Shown here piece by piece: positions 1 through 13,989 of a stretch of DNA of 64,000 nucleotides. Within the stretch, counting starts at the first letter, position 1; every line of letters begins with the position of its first letter. The notes under the pieces were generated by a model, which saw only the letters and a list, made by a program, of their open reading frames with translations, searched no databases and was not told the DNA's origin. Origin of the DNA: Megamerina dolium (Eukaryota > Arthropoda > Insecta > Diptera > Megamerinidae); assembly GCA_963854835.1 (NCBI GenBank), contig OY978526.1, positions 24,334,334-24,398,333 of the forward strand. The letters are read 5' to 3'. A program made the position numbers and the translations under genes.

Positions 1-960
1 CAATTCTTTAGGGACTCCAAAGGGAAAATTCGAACGGTTTCAAATTGTATACGCAATCACTAAAATAGAGAATTGATTTGATCAGCACACATTTAAAAAA
101 ATTATCAAAATTCTCCTTTTACTTCGATGCTCTCTGATCAATGATGCTCCGATTTTCTTTGCGTCCTCGGAATAATACGATTTGTCGAACTACTTAGGTT
201 TCTGAGTAGGGAGGGAGTAATCTCTTCGCTGAACTCAAAAAGTTTCACGACGAGAAACTTTTCTACTAAGCCTATGTCTAGAGCCTCTACAAAGCATTTC
301 CGGACGTGATTTTGGGCAGTACTTTTTTGCGCGTTCCCCGAATATATTAGCAACTATCAGTGCATAATGAATTGATCTCGTCCAGGAGTTCAGTGTCCTT
401 GTAGATTCCATTCTAAAGCTATTTTAGTGATACTGTTTGGTTTGTTTCACAGTGTGTTGCTTATCCACCTCAACGTCCTTCTCTTTATTTGCACCAGTAT
501 GAGGTGTTCTTTATTGAGCTGACAAAGTTCGTTGCTGTTGATTTTATTGGGCCCGAAGATTCAGCGCCGGTAGTTTCCCTTGTCAAAGTAGTAGATAAGC
601 ATTATTCTCGTGAATTTCTCACAGCCTAAAATTGCGTGAAGGATTTCGCTTACATGTTGTTTGGAGATCTTTAACATGAGGGCTATCTCATTTCGTTTCA
701 CTGGATGGTCTTCTAAAGCAGAAGCATGAATTGCATTAACCATTCCTTCGACGCTGACTTTAATTAGGATTCCCTGGGTCCAAATTTTGTTGTTTTTGAT
801 GACAAAAAATGTGATAGCTCCAATAAATGAATGAATGAATTTTATGAATCATTTCTTCGGTGGTGACCACAATTTCACGTAGTGGGGCGTCAGTGTCATC
901 TGGGTTCATCTGATCAGAATGAAATTCGGTAAACCATTACTGAATATTCCATAGGAGGGT
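1..960. other. Unidentified, probably decayed repeat sequence
   Basis: This block is less AT-rich than what follows and has short open frames on the minus strand (353 to 138 and 743 to 561). None is a protein I recognise with confidence. A short run of the tetranucleotide ATGA at 825-840 looks like the tail of an inserted element on the plus strand. The sequence is cut by the window edge, so the element, if it is one, may continue to the left. Confidence 0.3.
561..743 (-). pseudogene. Possible mariner-type transposase helix-turn-helix relic
   Basis: A 60-residue minus-strand frame contains the segment EIALMLKISKQHVSEILHAI followed by LGCEKF. This spacing of small and hydrophobic residues resembles the second helix-turn-helix of mariner transposases, where an 'IL..LG..K' segment follows the recognition helix. 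Nothing of the catalytic domain can be seen nearby, so at most this is a fragment. The resemblance is by eye and could be chance. Confidence 0.25.
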
Positions 961-3039
961 GAAGAATCTCCACAATACTATTAGTTAATTTTTGTTTGTT
1001 TTTTTGTTATCGATATACGGAATTCAGTTTTTCGATATTAATATTAAGAATTTCAATATATTTCATTGAATGGCTGCCAAAACTAAACTAATAAAAAAAT
1101 GTTTATAAAATAATGAATACAGTCTTTTTAACAGTATTTGGGTGATACCAGCGACAACTGCATTTATTACGAACTTTTCAGCCTGCCTTGGAAAATAGAA
1201 AAGTTTCATTTCAAAAAAAATTTTTTTTTAATTCAATTAAAATAACATAAAAATAAAAAACTCTAACTTAAGACTGAAAAAATGTGACAGATATAGATAG
1301 TTTATGCGACGGTAAATGAATTCAGTTGATTGCAATTGAAATTTCTGAACTTTTAGCAAAAGTAATCGTAGATGTATTTGAATACGTACCTTCATAATTC
1401 AAGTATTAAGTAAATTTTTTATGGGTATATACCTATTTATTTATATGTACCTAACTATGTTTATGACAATTCACTAGAGTAGTCACTAGAGTAGTCACAT
1501 ATAATTTAGTGCATAACAATGTACATTAAAATGCCTCACCAAAAATAATTAGTATTTTTTACCAGCATGAATTTTACATGATGTTGAGTATATTTTATGA
1601 CATTCATCTAAACCATTCGGTTCAATAGAATGCTGTCTGGAGCAATATCTCTCATAAAGTCTGTAAAAACATCAACGTAGTTATCTATTACCTGAGCCAG
1701 AAAAGATCAGAAAAGAATTTTTAATACATAAGATTTCTTCATAGCAAATACGCAATTTAGAGATTTTTTACTTCTTGAACTTTTTGAATATCATGTTTCA
1801 CTGGTAAAAACCGAAACTTTTTTTTGTGAGGCATCTTAATGTAAATAATTTTCAGACAGACAGCACTTTAAAACATGGAAATCAGTATATACGTTTGTGA
1901 TATTGTAAGTGAAGCACCATTTTATTATCTACACGTAGCCATATCTATAAAATGATGATATTCAAGTTTGTCATATAACAAAACATCAAAGGCAATATGA
2001 ATAAAATCCCAAAAACAAAAAGACTAGAGAAAATTATGAACTTCGCTCAGTGCTGCAGTGAATTTTAATAAATTTCCTAACAACAACAACAACAACAACA
2101 ACAATACAATACCCATTGTATACTCGATAAGTCAAAACAGGCCAACTCTACCAGCATATGTATCTATGTAGATACCTTTGTCCATATACATTTGTAACGT
2201 AAGGCTGAAAAAGTCAAAAACAAAACCAAAATATGTGAAAAAAAAACAAAATTATTATAATAACAGTTATTTATTTATTTTTACGCAACAGAACCACCAA
2301 CAACTACAATGACAGTGGCAGATTGTTTAAAGATGCCACACAATGAATGAATGTAACAATAATAACAATATGAAATAAATGCAAAGGCAAAATAATGGGA
2401 TAACAAAACGCCCTTGACACCCAGCAGTACAAAAGACGCACGTATTCAGTGTATTACAAAAAACAACACACACACTTTTACACACATTCACAAAATGGTA
2501 GGATTTGCAAGCGGTTGAAAGGGCATTCGTTTATGGACGCACCCCTTCAAAAAATTAGAAGAAGTACATAGTCTCATTTTGAGAGTGCTGCCAAACGGTG
2601 ACATCGCAAGGCACGGTTACTAGCTTTTAACAGGACACGTACCAAAAGACAACAATAGCAATAACAAAAGCAACAACAGCAGCAGCAACAATAACATCAA
2701 GAATATACCTAAGAAATAGAAAACAAATCAAAGCGACTCTTAACAAAAATGAAAACTGAAGAATAACGAAATAAAATTAAAATAAAAAAATAGATACGTA
2801 CTTACGTACGTACATCTAGTGCATGTGTAGGGTAGAGTATCCGGTTATGAAACACACCAGTTGTGCAGCACCCGTCATTATCGACGTGTATATTTCGCTA
2901 ACCCTGTGAAACTACTGTCAATGTCTAGTTCGATTGTAAACTAATTTTGGAACTAACATCGAACTATTTATATAGTTTTTTTGAACAGTTTGTGAGGCAA
3001 AAATTCGTATAAATTCGTTTTTCAGTTTTTTAAAACTAA

Positions 3040-3240
3040 TTTTTTGAGAACTAAATCGATCAAATGCGAGGGAGTAAAATAATACCTAAATTTGTATTTT
3101 ATCATAGGTACAAATTAACTCGAAACGAATTGTGAAATCCCCACAAAATTATTTCAAATAAATTAATTTTTAAGAACTAAATCGATCAAGTACGAGAGAA
3201 TGCAATATCTAGTTTTGAATCTATATTTTATCACACAAAA
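3040..3240. repeat. Imperfect tandem duplication, period about 126 bp
   Basis: The string GAACTAAATCGATCAA occurs at about 3048 and again, nearly identical, at about 3174. Each is followed by a related stretch that ends in TATTTTATCA. Two diverged copies of one unit lie head to tail. I see no further copies in the window. Confidence 0.65.
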
Positions 3241-3893
3241 TGATATTCGATGAAATAATAGATTTAAAAAATAAAAAAAAATTATTTCTACATTGTTATG
3301 ATCAAATATCGCCATTATTGCTGCATGACGTGTTTTAAATAGTATCCAATTCCTTTTTTCGTTATTGTTTTTATATTTTTAGAAAATATTTCATAGTGTT
3401 TTAAATAGAATTTAATTACTTTTATCAGTGTATTTGGATATTGAAAAACCAAATTCGCACTCCTTCCCATTAGCAACATTCTTGCACCCAAGACACTCGC
3501 AAAATTTCTTAAAACGCAGTTCTGCAGCAGTTATATCCCCGAGCTCAGCAGCATTTCAAAAAGTAATTCGTTCGACATTGAAGTATTTTAAATGCCACCC
3601 AATTTAGAGTTTGGTAGTATTTTGGTTTTTTTGAAAATTTTTTTCCCTGTTTGAAATGAATCTCTAACTCTCTATTGGAGAAAAATTGAAGAAAACAATT
3701 TTTTTTAATTATGCATTCTAAACACATATTAAACTATTGGCAATGAGTACATAACACAACGCTTTGCGGCAAGAGCAACAGAAGTTACCACACATACCAT
3801 CAAAAATGATACTCTGGGGAATAGCATTTCATTGATTTTATAGATTAATTTTGATAGCAAAACCCAAAAAAAGTCCTTAAAGTTATTAAAGCA

Positions 3894-3930
3894 TTAACCC
3901 TTTCGGTAGGTCTGTCCAATATATTGGACA
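3894..3930. other. TTAACCCTTT terminus-like motif with 18-bp perfect palindrome
   Basis: TTAA followed by CCCTTT at 3894-3903 is the form of a piggyBac-type end (TTAA target plus CCC-starting inverted repeat). Ten bases on, TGTCCAATATATTGGACA at 3913-3930 is a perfect palindrome. I could not find a matching opposite end or a transposase, so an unrelated origin is quite possible. Confidence 0.3.
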
Positions 3931-4499
3931 AACGACAAATATTTATTTTTTATATTTCCTTAAATAAATATTTTAATTTATGTTCAAAATTATACGGATA
4001 TAATACAAAAAAAAATTATTTTAGAAGATCTGTGACATAAGAATTACATAAATGAATTTTAAATTCTATGCTCGTCGGATGTTAAAATTTTTTTAGACAG
4101 ATGTTCCAACGTTTTATATATATTTTTTTCGACATGCTGCACAACCGAAGTTAAATTTATTACGTTTATTATCCAAAAAAGTTCCATAATTGCAAAATAT
4201 TGGGGCATTCGCTTTAAAACTGTATCTGAGCGATCACAATTGAATGCTCCGATCAAAAGATATGGTCAAGAAAACCAAATCTGCTGTACAAACGGGCGAC
4301 ATTACCCTATGTTTGCTTAAAACAAAATAATAAACAGCCCCATAGAATGTGGAATGAGAATGAATGAATGGATGGTTGGTTGTTTGATTTGTTCGTTCAG
4401 CTTGTTTTTTGTTGTTTTTTGAAAAGGTTATATGCAGAAGTAGAAATATATGTATATGTATATTTATTTAGCCAGCACCAAGCAAACGAATGAGAAATA

Positions 4500-6663
4500 T
4501 TCCCAAATGAATAGCGACGGTCGTACCAGCAATATGAGAGAATTATTATATGTATTTTGGTACTGAAGAAGGGAGGAAATCGAAGAATATTAAGAATAAG
4601 AACAAGAATAATAAGAAGAAGACAATTGACACAGAATGGCGTGTTGTACAAAAATACAGTGAGTGCATTGCTAGTAGTTCATGTACTCGGTCGTACATAC
4701 AAGTATGTATAATAGCAATCGTTACAGATATTCAATATACAAGAACAAAGAATAACAAACAATTCGTTGAGCGAGTGAGTAAGTGCGAAGTGAAAGATAC
4801 ATGCGCATGCAATGAAACATTATTGTATTCATTCATTCATAGGCACTATGTGCCAACCAGTTGATGGCACCACACCACCATTTGACAATATGTCGCTCTA
4901 AGGGTGTGTCTTTGTTTTTATCATCTCCCATGGGAGAGTATTTCTTTCTAACGAATGCGCCATACACAACTAGCTACTCGTTGCATAATACTTTACCATG
5001 CTACTCGTTGTTTATTCACTCGCACACAATTCTATTCTCCTCTCTTTTCGTTTTTTTGGTAAGAATACGAATGTGCCTATCTGCTATGGATTCTTATCAG
5101 AACGAAATCTTTGCACTCGTTCGTTTTTAACCACTGCTTTTTTTTTTTTTTTGGTTTTGGAAACATGCTAGGAAAATCTAATTTCACAATTCAGTTGTTT
5201 CCCGTTGAGGTTTCGTTCTCGTTCTTGTATGTTCGCTCGCTGAATAAACGGAAACAAACGAACGAACGAATAGACGTTCAATTACAAGTTGCTCTGCTAT
5301 GCGAATGTCGTTCGTTGAACATCGTTGTGAAGTGTAGTGAAGTGAAGTAAATAGAAAAGCATTGAAAGCATTCCCAAATTATAAAATTATTCGTCCTGTT
5401 CGACAGTGCTATCAGTGACGCACTGACGCAGTGTTCTTTGTTGTTGCGCATATATGGACATATTCAATCGCACCCATCACCACAACCGCCCCTTTATTTG
5501 GCGTTTCAATTTGTAACGTATGTGTGTACGTCGTTGAATCGCTGCTGCTGCTGACGTCGATTCTGCTGCTTTTTGGATTCTTTTTGTTTGTAATTTACGT
5601 ACGCGTTTACTATTCGCTTCTACGTTCCTATACATAGAGTATATCGAAGAAGCGTGTGCCATTTTATGCATAAAGCCAAATACTACTTTTACTCGATTCA
5701 ATTCGATTTCAATTCAGATACGTCTTGTTACTGGTGCAGACGCGTTTCCGTTTTTTTCGAAATAAAGTCTCTCACTACGATTACACTAAGGTTACACTAC
5801 ACGGTGAATTATTATGTTGGCGACTTATTTGGTCTTAGACTAAAGCACTCACTCACTCAATATTTATTTGGGCCATAATTACGGGAGTGGATTAAATTAT
5901 TAAAACACTAAAGCCGATACGGATTAAACACTGTTTAGTGGTGCAGCGGCGTGTGTTACAACAGTTAAAGAGCAAAACAAAAAGTGAAAAAAAAAACAAA
6001 TTAAACTAGAAAGTTTTATTGACGACAACAAGAGCTACATATTTAAAATTATCGCTCTATGTGATTATTATTGAATTTTCGGCTTTATTATATTAGCACA
6101 ATTAAATTGCTCAATAAAATTTATCAAATACAAACAAAAAATAATTTACATATTTGAAAATTCAACATCAATAAAATTTCTGTGCGCTGCTATGCCTGTG
6201 TATTAACCTATATTTATGACACGTTCTTGCAATTAATCCTCGCTTAACATCTGATATCTGTATGACGAGTATACGATAAACCCCATGTGCAATTCTTTGA
6301 ACATAGTGACATAGGTTCGTGGCAACTTAGTTTGATTTAAACATAACAACTTTGACCCGTCGGCAATTAGAAATAAATAATTCCTTGAATTGAACAAAAA
6401 ATACAAGAAGAATCTAACAAATATATATAAATTATATTCACATGCAGAAAACCATATGCATATATATAGTTACGACAACGGTAAAAATACCAATAATGAA
6501 CGTTGGATGCATGCAATAGTGACATTCAAATATCAATAAATTTAAAGTGGATTAAACTTTAACATCACAAAGGTGAGCGATACATTTCGTATATACATTA
6601 GTATAAAAATAATTTGTGATTTTGTTGATTCAAAACAAAGCACAACAAAGGTTGTTGCAGTAG
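4500..6663 (+). promoter_or_regulatory. Ptx1: Candidate promoter / non-coding first exon of Ptx1
   Basis: This zone is visibly less AT-rich than its surroundings and carries an initiator-like TATCAGTG at about 5410. From about 5880 it reads like a fly 5' UTR: purine-rich, with repeated AAAAGTGAAA-type runs and no long frame. Two strong splice donors lie at its end: AAG|GTGAGC (exon end 6572) and TAG|GTGAGT (exon end 6663). Either could splice to the Ptx1 acceptor at 16577, leaving a first intron of about 10 kb. This rests on position and donors only. The overlapping open frames inside the zone have no recognisable product. Confidence 0.25.
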
Positions 6664-9029
6664 GTGAGTAAGCGGTTGTGGAGAATGTTTTATTTTTTGG
6701 AATAACTTTTAATCAGATCATACAATTAGAACATTGGGATACAGTTATAAAGCTAATGACAATGCTTTAATTTTTGGCAGAGAAAGTGTATTGATTCCGG
6801 TGAAAAAATCTACTAAAAATATAATAATATGAAGTAAAGCTAATGAAATATCCAAATATAAGATCATTTAATTATTGGACCTGGTATTTTTGGAGGATAT
6901 AGCAATTTTTTCATCAATGAAGTGGCCAATATTCTGAATTCCTTAGCACGTAAATTTTATGACATTTAGTGTTTATAAATAATCTCGAGTATATGACTAC
7001 CTTGATTACGTCTTGTAATACTTCTTTAGGGGTAACTAGCCTTGGAAAAAGAACTCCCTCATAGTCAATCGTAACAGGTTTATCAGCATAGACTAGTGAC
7101 GTTCCGTATCCCATAAAAAGTAACTCAAAGAAATCAAATCACATTACCTAGACGCCCAGTTCTTGAGGCGATTCGTTCACCAAAAGAGCCCCAATAAAAT
7201 GATGATTTTCCGAGCTATATGTCAAATACAACCAACAAATCAAGAATAATTTGCTTTTAATGCTCATCATTGATGGTAAAATATGGACTGACGATTCTTC
7301 CGGCTCGGTTCCTCGGTCCTAGGTTCTCATTTTATTCGGTATGCACAGTTAGAGCTTGATTTGGATGCATACTTCTATTCGAGTAAATGTTAACATGAAA
7401 TTATCCATTGTATTCCCTATAAACTGCTAAAATGATCGAAATTATAAATCCCCATTTTGGAAGTCTATTTCCATCATTTCTAAGCGTTATTCGGTTGTAA
7501 TTCTGTGCATGTCAATTTGCCAGTGTGTACTCAACAGAAATTTCAAAAACATATGCGTGTTTGCTTGGAGAGATTTCACATAAAGGTCAAAGAGATCAAA
7601 GATTGCCAAATATTCCTATTGAAGGTTATATATCTTAAAAGAGATCACCCTTTATAAGCCTTGAACAAGTTGGCACGTGGAATTCAACGCAATATTATTA
7701 TAGAAAAGTTTTAAAATGTCAAAATATACTGATAAAATCAATTAAATGCCATTTAAATCATTTTATGATAAAATATTTTCCAAAAATAGCAAAATATACT
7801 GAACAAATAAATTAGATGCTAATCAATGTAAAAATAATTAGGATATTTAGGTTTGACAATTGGGTTCGAGGCCATTTTGCGAGAGACCACAATTTTTTTT
7901 GAGTCAACATTTGCACGAAATATCGTTTTGTATAACATAATAGACGACCATAACTTGATTTATACGTCTTGTACTCATCTTTATTGTTGGTTTTACTTCT
8001 TAAGAAATTATAGCTATTATCGGTTCGATATATACTCAAAAACATGATCCTACAACGAAACTCCTTCCTGGCAGTAGTTTCACAGCGGTATGTAATAGAA
8101 CACATCGATAATGACGGGTGCTGCGCAATCGGGACTGTTAAACATCCGGTGACAATTCTCCACAAATTTCTGACAAATTAAACGATCATTTGTGTGATAA
8201 TTCTCTGAGAAATCCTCTGAAAATTTTCTATTTTTATACTAATAAACTATCATAGAAATTTGTGGTTGAAATTCGCTCCTATCACTAAGTTGTTGTTGAC
8301 TAAGAATTTATATCGCCGTAATTTGATCAACGTATGATAAATGTAAAATAAATCATAATGTTGCGAAATCATCAAAACCAACTTAAATTGCAGATATCAT
8401 TTCTAAATAGTTGGTCAATTGGAAATTGGTTGGAAATTGGTCAATAATCAATTTAGCCGGCGGTCGATAATAGTAATTGGGGTAATTAGAACAAAATCAT
8501 GCAGCAAAAAAAGTCATACATATATATCGTATTGTTATCTTATTAATAAATATATTCTATACGTATCCTATTCATATTCATATTCTTTAGCTACATTTCA
8601 GTATGTTAAAAATCAATCAACGAAAATCAATTCATCATTGAATTTTATATTATCAATGTATGCACTCGAAAGTCACGTATTTATTAGGTATCTAGTCTGA
8701 AAAATCTGATGATATTTGATATGAAATAGCGACTTTGATGAATTTGCCACATGTATTATACATTATATTTACTATATTTGACACTAACAAAACCGAAGAC
8801 CTTAGGTCCACCTTGTAGGTGATATTTTTCTGAAAGGTCAAGAAATTTCAAATTCATTTTTCAAGCAAGAAAGGGTAATTTCATATGAATTATGTCACTC
8901 GAAAATGATTAATATAGCTATATGTAGATCACTTCTAAGTTAGGTACGATTTTTCGGAATGTGAATGTAAAAAACACTCAAACCAAGATTTTCCGCATAT
9001 TAACGACAGTTGTTTTCAATCATAAATGT
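6664..9029. other. AT-rich non-coding DNA, no gene seen
   Basis: No frame with coding composition and no recognisable element. The short stretch CAAAATATACTGA occurs twice (about 7722 and 7790), suggesting a small local duplication. A minus-strand frame of 66 residues at 7114-6914 matches nothing I know. Confidence 0.5.
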
Positions 9030-9155
9030 CGTCCACTTGTGAGCAAACAATTGGCAAATCTTCCTCGTAGTTACAATTTGTCTTCTGATAGAGATCAGTG
9101 ATAAAGCTCTAAAAATGATGTCATAGGAGTTCTGCTTGTAATCTAAGCAATTCGC
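9030..9155 (+). mobile_element. Diverged tRNA-SINE relic (body only)
   Basis: GTCCACTTGTGAGCAAACAA, followed by TTGGCAAATCTTCC and further on GTGATAAAGCTC, follows the order of the SINE body seen at 38120-38230, where the matching strings are ACCCACCTGTCGGCAAGCAA, TTGGCAATTCTTCC and GTGACAAAGCTC. The tRNA-like head is missing and the copy is much more diverged than the others. Confidence 0.55.
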
Positions 9156-9993
9156 TTAAAATACTGTTAAAATTTTACATGCACGAGCATTCTTGAATAA
9201 AACCATAACAAGATAATAGTTTGGAGCCCATAAGTGTTAGCTATTTATATATAAAACCATGTGCAAAATGTGACATTGAAAATCATATGTGATATGGAAA
9301 CGGAAGATTTCGTTCAGCGTCACTCGCTTTGAAGATATTCGAATAATATGTCATTCAAGATACCCTTTGATCTCTATCTCGAACTCAACAGGGCAATCAT
9401 CAGACTTCTGTTATGCTACGGTAAATACTAGTCTCCTCTTTCTTAATAATATTGGTGTCAGCGAACTTGGCTTTATGCTAAAAAGTAAATCAAAATGCCA
9501 GTAAAAGAGTATCAATTTGGCATTTTGATAAAGATTTTAAACGCCCTGAAGAAAACATTGTTCAAAAGATTATTGAACAAGATTACAATTTAATTTACAA
9601 AGCAAGTGTGATTTATCCATGCTTAATAAACAATTTACCTGAAGAAAATAATACGAAAAAGGGAGTCGAAATTTGGATGAAAATTTACCAATCTGCCATT
9701 TTCTTGTAGAAACTCAACGGTCTGAAATAAAGATTATACAAAATTTACAAAGCAAACTTAAGCTTTATTAACTTTATTAAAAAGTAATTTACAGAGCTGT
9801 TTTCCGATAGCAAAATGATCTTAAGCCCTTGACTAGAAGGTGAAATTCGTTTGAGCATCTCGATAATGCAAACAGAAAAATACTATCGATAAGGTGTCGA
9901 TAGCTTCGAAGTTGAAAAATGCGCTGATTTCATTGGCGTTGACTTCAAAAAGAAATTATTTCTGTTTTTATTTTATTATATTTATTATTATTA
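9156..9993. other. AT-rich non-coding DNA, no gene seen
   Basis: No repeat, RNA or coding signal is recognised here. A 71-codon frame at 9289-9504 has no coding character. Confidence 0.5.
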
Positions 9994-10324
9994 TAAAAAA
10001 AATAAATATGTGGCACTTAAAGACCCGAAGGGCTCATTGGCCGAGCTTCTCTTCCATTACTATTGTGCGTGTTATATTTTTGGACAGTATTAGAAGGGAC
10101 CTACTTATTTTAGTCGGTTCCGAACGGCAGAACCCTTGTGATATCATTTTTTCTGAGCTGAGTTGTTACTGTCGGAAGAATTGCTAATTGCTTGCTGACA
10201 GATGGCAAGCAATTGGTTTGAAAGAAAAATCTTTTCGATAATAAATTTGTTATGCATCCGCCGAGGATTGAACTACGACCTACAGATCAGAAGGCCAACA
10301 CACTAACCACTGAGCTACGGCATC

Positions 10325-10326
<2 letters not shown>
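9994..10326 (-). mobile_element. tRNA-derived SINE, near full length
   Basis: Read on the minus strand, the element begins with GGATGCCGTAGCTCAGTGGT, a pol III A-box-like head. A degraded B box lies near GGTCGTAGTTCAATCC. The shared body (TCGAAAAGATTTTTC, the GGCAAGCAATT segment, GTCCAAAAAT) and an A-rich tail at 9994-10003 follow. It sits in an (ATT)n tract, with ATT repeats on both sides, so the target-site duplication cannot be delimited. About 330 bp. It is a retrotransposon, not a working tRNA gene. Confidence 0.85.

Positions 10327-10358
<32 letters not shown>
10327..10358. repeat. (ATT)n microsatellite
   Basis: Ten or so ATT units lie directly against the head of the SINE. They open a spurious leucine-rich frame that should be ignored. 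Confidence 0.9.
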
Positions 10359-10359
<1 letters not shown>

Positions 10360-13300
10360 TTTATAATATTGCCAAAGCACTTGTTTACAAGAGTGGTCCT
10401 TCTCATGATTTCTAGACGGGTGCTTACATGTAGAAGTAACACTCGTTAATTATATTAGATATACCGGCGGTTAAATATTTTTTTGGTGTAGATAGATAAT
10501 TTCCATAAATATTTTATTTAAACGAAAAAGATTATATGATCGAAAAAAAAGGAATTTCTATAACACATTTTCTTTAAATTTTGTAATCTTTCTAATATTT
10601 CTATTATAATTTTTTTTTGCATATCATTCAATAATTACACAATAATTGACGTCAATGACGTGTCAACTCAATTTTATTTATTAGGTTGAACAATTTTCAC
10701 ATTAATCAATGGCAACAAGAACAATTGTAAATGATGATACAAAATAGTTCAAATCACCAAATACTAATTCAAAGAAAACACACAGTTGAAAGAATATTTC
10801 AAAAATGAAGAGACTCATAAACAACATTTAGGAATTTGAACAAAACATTGATACTTATTTGCTATATAGAATTGAAGTACCTTGCATATATAAATGTGTG
10901 CGTATGAATATACAAAATTATAAAAGATAACAATAGAATAATAGAAATGCGTATTAGCAACTTTTTTTTTTAGAGATTTTATTGTACATAGAATAGAATT
11001 TTTGGCAATAGAAACACTTTAAATTGATCGTCATTGATACAAACAATAGAATACATATTCCATTTAAAATGAACTATTTGATCTACAAAATTATACAAAA
11101 TTTCTAAAAAAAATTGTTTTCTGAAAATACTTAAAATAATAAAATAAATCTTACTTCTTGAGAGGAAATAATCTAATATAGCATATAATATAGGATATCA
11201 TCATCATACGACATATGAAAAGAATTATTAAAAATCGAATATCTTATTTATACGTAAGTACTCGCACATTCATCAAAATACAAAATATATAAATATGTAC
11301 AAAACGAAGAAATGGCTACAAATTATTGTATGCATCTATTTTTTACTATAACCATAATCCTGGCGTGTATATTTATGTACCTAGCTAGTTTTATTGTCTG
11401 TTATTTTTTTTCTATATATTTTTAGTATTTTATATGAGCGCACATAAATTTTTATATTTATTATGTCATAGTACATAAATCTTAAAACACACACACCGAA
11501 ATTAATGTTTCACTATTGAAACATTTTTCTGACGATGCAAACCAGAAAATAAAGAATAATTAAATTAAAATGTTAGAGAAGGTGCAATAAAAAAAAAAAA
11601 GAATAAGATGTAAATGTTAGAAAGAAATAATAATAATAATATTTTAAAAATTTCATTTCAATAATATTATTCGAAAGAAACGTATATAATTGGTGAAATG
11701 TTAGGTTAAGGCCAAGCATTTTGAGAGAATAAAAAATAGAAGAGAACTATATAATATGTAGGGCGTTTTAAAATATTATAATTAATATATATTGCTATTT
11801 TGTACCATGACCGACGATAAATCTAGCAATCAAATGTAGTAGAATGATGAATGTCGTTTTTACTGGTTGTTGTCAGTGGTAATCAAGAAAAAGAGAGACA
11901 AACATCTAAATAATAAAGCATTATTATGCTAATATATTCATAAATATTTTATCTTAACAATTTCGATAAAACCTAGTTAATTTGTTCCCTTCCAGAATCG
12001 AAAAAACACAGAAATCGGTTTAAGCATAGCTGAGTTGCTTCATGTTAAATATCGTAAATAACTCGAAAATGAGGTTTTGACTGCCAATCTAAAATTTCAG
12101 GATATTAAAAATTTTTTAAATGTGATTTCATGTCCAGCCAGTCCATTAACGCCCAATAGGTCGCTTGAAAAATTCATTCAATTTTCATTTTTGTAGCAAT
12201 GTATTATTCATAAAGACGAAAAACATTTCCACACACCTATACATACATACAATACAATATAATACACACATATTCAAATATATGGTAACATATTTATATA
12301 CACAAATTCTATTCTATAAAAATATTATTTATTAATAACCTACTAAAATAAGAGGAGACACAACATATCACATCAACCGCATTCATATTTTCATTTTATC
12401 AGTCAAATTAATTTTATTTCAATTTATCAAATCGCAAATGCCAAAGCAGAAGATTATCAACAAAATCCGCGCATCAAAGTGGCTTTTAAATTAAACCAAT
12501 CATCTGTCGTTTTATTCAAATAAAACAAAAATATCATTCATGTACGAGTATACTCATAGAATATATGTAGGTATATACCAGACCATATCAAACGACATAT
12601 TTACATATTCATATATACACACATATACATAGATATGTATATAGTATATACAGTATCTACTATTAAAAGGTAAATTATTATTAATTTTTATGATTATTAT
12701 TGTTGTTATTAGTATTAGTATTATCATTTTGTATTATAAAAAAAATAATCATGTAGTAGCAATAGCTATAGTAATACGTTGGTATTTCTAGTTAGCAGTA
12801 GCAGAGTAAAATGATTTAGAACATTACAGTGACTTTAATCCACAGTGGGATCAAATGGTGATCAAACGGGATTTTCGGGCATAAATTTTCAATTTGATTC
12901 GATTTTGTGATTTGACATTGTTCATTTGCCAACTCTGAATATTGTACTTATTGTACATGTGTATATGGCATAATGATGTAATCGTGTACCTATTATGAAT
13001 ATGAATAGTCTTGCATACTACTTTGAATTTTGTGAATGAATGAAATGTGGCAAAGTGATAGTAAAATACTAATTTCGATTTTATTCATTAATATGACACT
13101 TGTTACGGCGGTATTGTTGTAGAAATTGGAAATAATACCTCTTAGCGATTTTAAGAATTTGTAATCTTTTGCTGGGATTAGTATGTGATTAATATGATTA
13201 GTGATTAGTATGGGGCTTCCATATATTGGAAACTCAATGTTTAATTATATTGTAGATTTCTTTTTTAATATATGACCTTTAGAAAATAAGAATTTCTTTT

Positions 13301-13989
13301 CGGCAATTGGTTTTTTATTTAACTCGAATAATTTTCCTTGGGACCATATTTTAAAATTTTTGAAAACAAATATAATAATGGTTGGAAGACAAATCCGGTG
13401 AGTATGATGGATGAGGAGCTTAGATTTCCACGACGCTTATTTTTTGTGTAAGAAACTATGTTTAATAAAAGCACAAAATTCAGTTTTTTAATTTTCCAAA
13501 AGACTATGTAAGTCGTCCACTTCAAATGACTGCTAAAGTTAAAGTTTCACGTTGACTTGGCTCACATTTAGATGTCACATATATGATATTGGTTTAGTGA
13601 ATGAAATGAACTCGTGAATTAGAGGCACTACCTTCAACGTTCGCTTAGACGCTTATTGATTCACCTACTAAATTTTTTAGATCGCTGCACTTAGCCATTA
13701 ATTTGTTCACAGGGAAAGTTGGTTCACTAAGGTCTGTCAATTTTTCCATCAATTTGTTTCAAATGGAGCATACTCGGATGTTTGAAGATATACACGAAAA
13801 TTGGGTTTATGGATATGGTATTGGATTGCCAGTTAGCAATCACTGCAAGTGTGCTTCTCAAATGAGGGGAAACCTGAAAAATCGACATAAATTCGATTGA
13901 GAATTAAGATTTTTTTCACTGTTTTTGTTTTGTATTCAAGGAATTTTTCACTCGAATTTCCTTCCGAGGGATAAAAACATAAATGAACA
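10360..13989. other. AT-rich non-coding DNA, no gene seen
   Basis: Very AT-rich with dispersed ATA/CATA runs (for example 12240-12310 and 12590-12660). Nothing resembling an exon, RNA gene or known transposon was seen up to about 13250. At 13250-13990 the base composition changes and short open frames appear, which may belong to the decayed element that starts near 13990, but I could not identify them. Confidence 0.5.

Larger units (their letters stand above)
961..4500. other. AT-rich non-coding DNA, no gene seen
   Basis: Long runs of A and T, a (CAA)n microsatellite at about 2080-2104 and a region of CA/CAA-rich sequence at 2270-2720 are visible. No open frame here has coding-like composition. 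A tandem duplication and a palindrome inside it are listed separately. Confidence 0.6.

Noticed and set aside
4550..5878. Series of overlapping plus-strand genes
   Set aside because: They overlap out of frame, are hydrophobic or Lys/Asn-rich by composition, and none resembles a protein family. The region is better seen as a promoter/UTR zone.
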